In this document: positions 63,640 to 64,000 of the stretch, in pieces
Position numbering within the stretch: the stretch's first letter is position 1
Layout of the letters: each line of letters begins with the position of its first letter
From: UBA1858 sp965227695
GTDB lineage: Bacteria > Pseudomonadota > Gammaproteobacteria > UBA4575
Length of the DNA: 64,000 nucleotides
Direction of reading: 5' to 3'
Assembly: GCA_965227695.1 (NCBI GenBank)
Contig: OZ245760.1
Coordinates: 1,302,001-1,366,000, forward strand
Notes under the pieces: model-generated
The model's input: only the letters and a program-made list of their open reading frames with translations
Databases searched by the model: none
Told to the model about the DNA's origin: nothing
Translations under genes and position numbers: made by a program

Positions 63640-63978
63640 TTAACGACTGGAATGATTAGTCAGTTTTGCATCTTTTACATTCACCGCGACGAACTCAATC
63701 TTCTTGTGCTTCGCATTTGGATGTAACTCCTGTTTTGCATGCTCTACCATCGGCTGAAGTTCAATTTCACCATCTTCGAACATTCCTTCTTTTGACTCAA
63801 ACCACCATCTTGACGGTGTGACAGTGTGCGCTTTTAGTTCATTTTCATTGGCGAAACTATTAACAAAATAGTTCGCTTCCCTGTCAATTTTTACCGGGTC
63901 TTTATCAAAAAAACTATTGTTCTTTGCCATATCATTCAAAGCTCTTGATATCTGTTCAATATTGGCAAATTTACTCAA
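63640..63978 (-). CDS. Uncharacterised protein, paralogue of the protein at 47244
   Basis: A 112-residue soluble protein that starts at TTG 63978, 7 bases after AAGGAGG. It shares with the protein at 47244-47561 the pattern F-x-D-x-x-x-x-x-I-x-x-x-A-N-x-F-V, L-K-A-H-T-V, R-W-W-F-E-S-K-E and E-D-G-E-I-E-L. It heads a minus-strand cluster with the membrane peptide and the DsrC-like gene. No domain is recognised. Confidence 0.7.
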   Translation of the reverse strand: MSKFANIEQISRALNDMAKNNSFFDKDPVKIDREANYFVNSFANENELKAHTVTPSRWWFESKEGMFEDGEIELQPMVEHAKQELHPNAKHKKIEFVAVNVKDAKLTNHSSR

Positions 63979-64000
63979 CTTAGACCTCCTTAGTGGTTTT

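Noticed and set aside
1..64000. CRISPR array, ribosomal RNA or prophage
   Set aside because: No regularly spaced direct repeats, no rRNA-like sequence and no phage structural or integrase genes were seen; the only integrase-core proteins are the IS transposases.

Overview
The window reads as chromosomal DNA of an AT-rich gammaproteobacterium. Supporting features are a tamA-tamB pair, an MltF-type lytic transglycosylase, a YbdG-type mechanosensitive channel, two tripartite RND efflux systems and a protein with a VPLPA/PEP-CTERM tail. A DsrC/TusE-family protein and a complete NAD-dependent formate dehydrogenase operon (fdsGBACD order) hint at a sulfur- and formate-oxidising lifestyle. That lifestyle is an inference, and no genus can be named from the sequence alone.

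Left half (about 1-33 kb) is a patchwork. Short gene blocks are separated by at least seven decayed copies of one insertion sequence of about 1.2 kb (terminal repeat GTGCATGGCGAATTGGT, DDE transposase always on the minus strand, no intact copy). The blocks are: the end of a DMT transporter, GNAT, ASCH and ABM-domain genes; a VPLPA-CTERM protein lying between two halves of the IS; a MATE exporter; a nuclease gene truncated by the IS; a Rap1a/Tai-like protein; a first RND system (outer membrane factor, membrane fusion protein, permease), followed by an IS and the last 39 codons of another RND permease; YbdG, MscS and CorA; a small GIY-YIG-like protein; the fds operon; and a NERD nuclease-helicase next to a gene remnant. 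Several small palindromic repeat families also sit here.

Right half (about 33-64 kb) has no clear IS copies. It opens with a TetR-controlled RND operon (repressor, fusion protein, permease, outer membrane factor, short-chain dehydrogenase). A matching TetR-type operator precedes both the repressor and the pump genes. Then come a SOUL-family protein, a secreted His-heptad protein resembling the metal-binding protein SmbP, a fatty-acid-hydroxylase-type membrane enzyme, an alpha/beta hydrolase, a PDC-sensor protein, several small unknown genes, a cold shock protein, a glycine-zipper protein, an aldo/keto reductase, Hsp20, MltF and TamAB. The right edge carries a globin and a hemerythrin-like protein, an isochorismatase-fold protein with altered catalytic positions, and a minus-strand cluster: an uncharacterised protein with a paralogue 16 kb away, a 42-residue single-pass membrane peptide, and a DsrC-like protein lacking the C-terminal cysteine.
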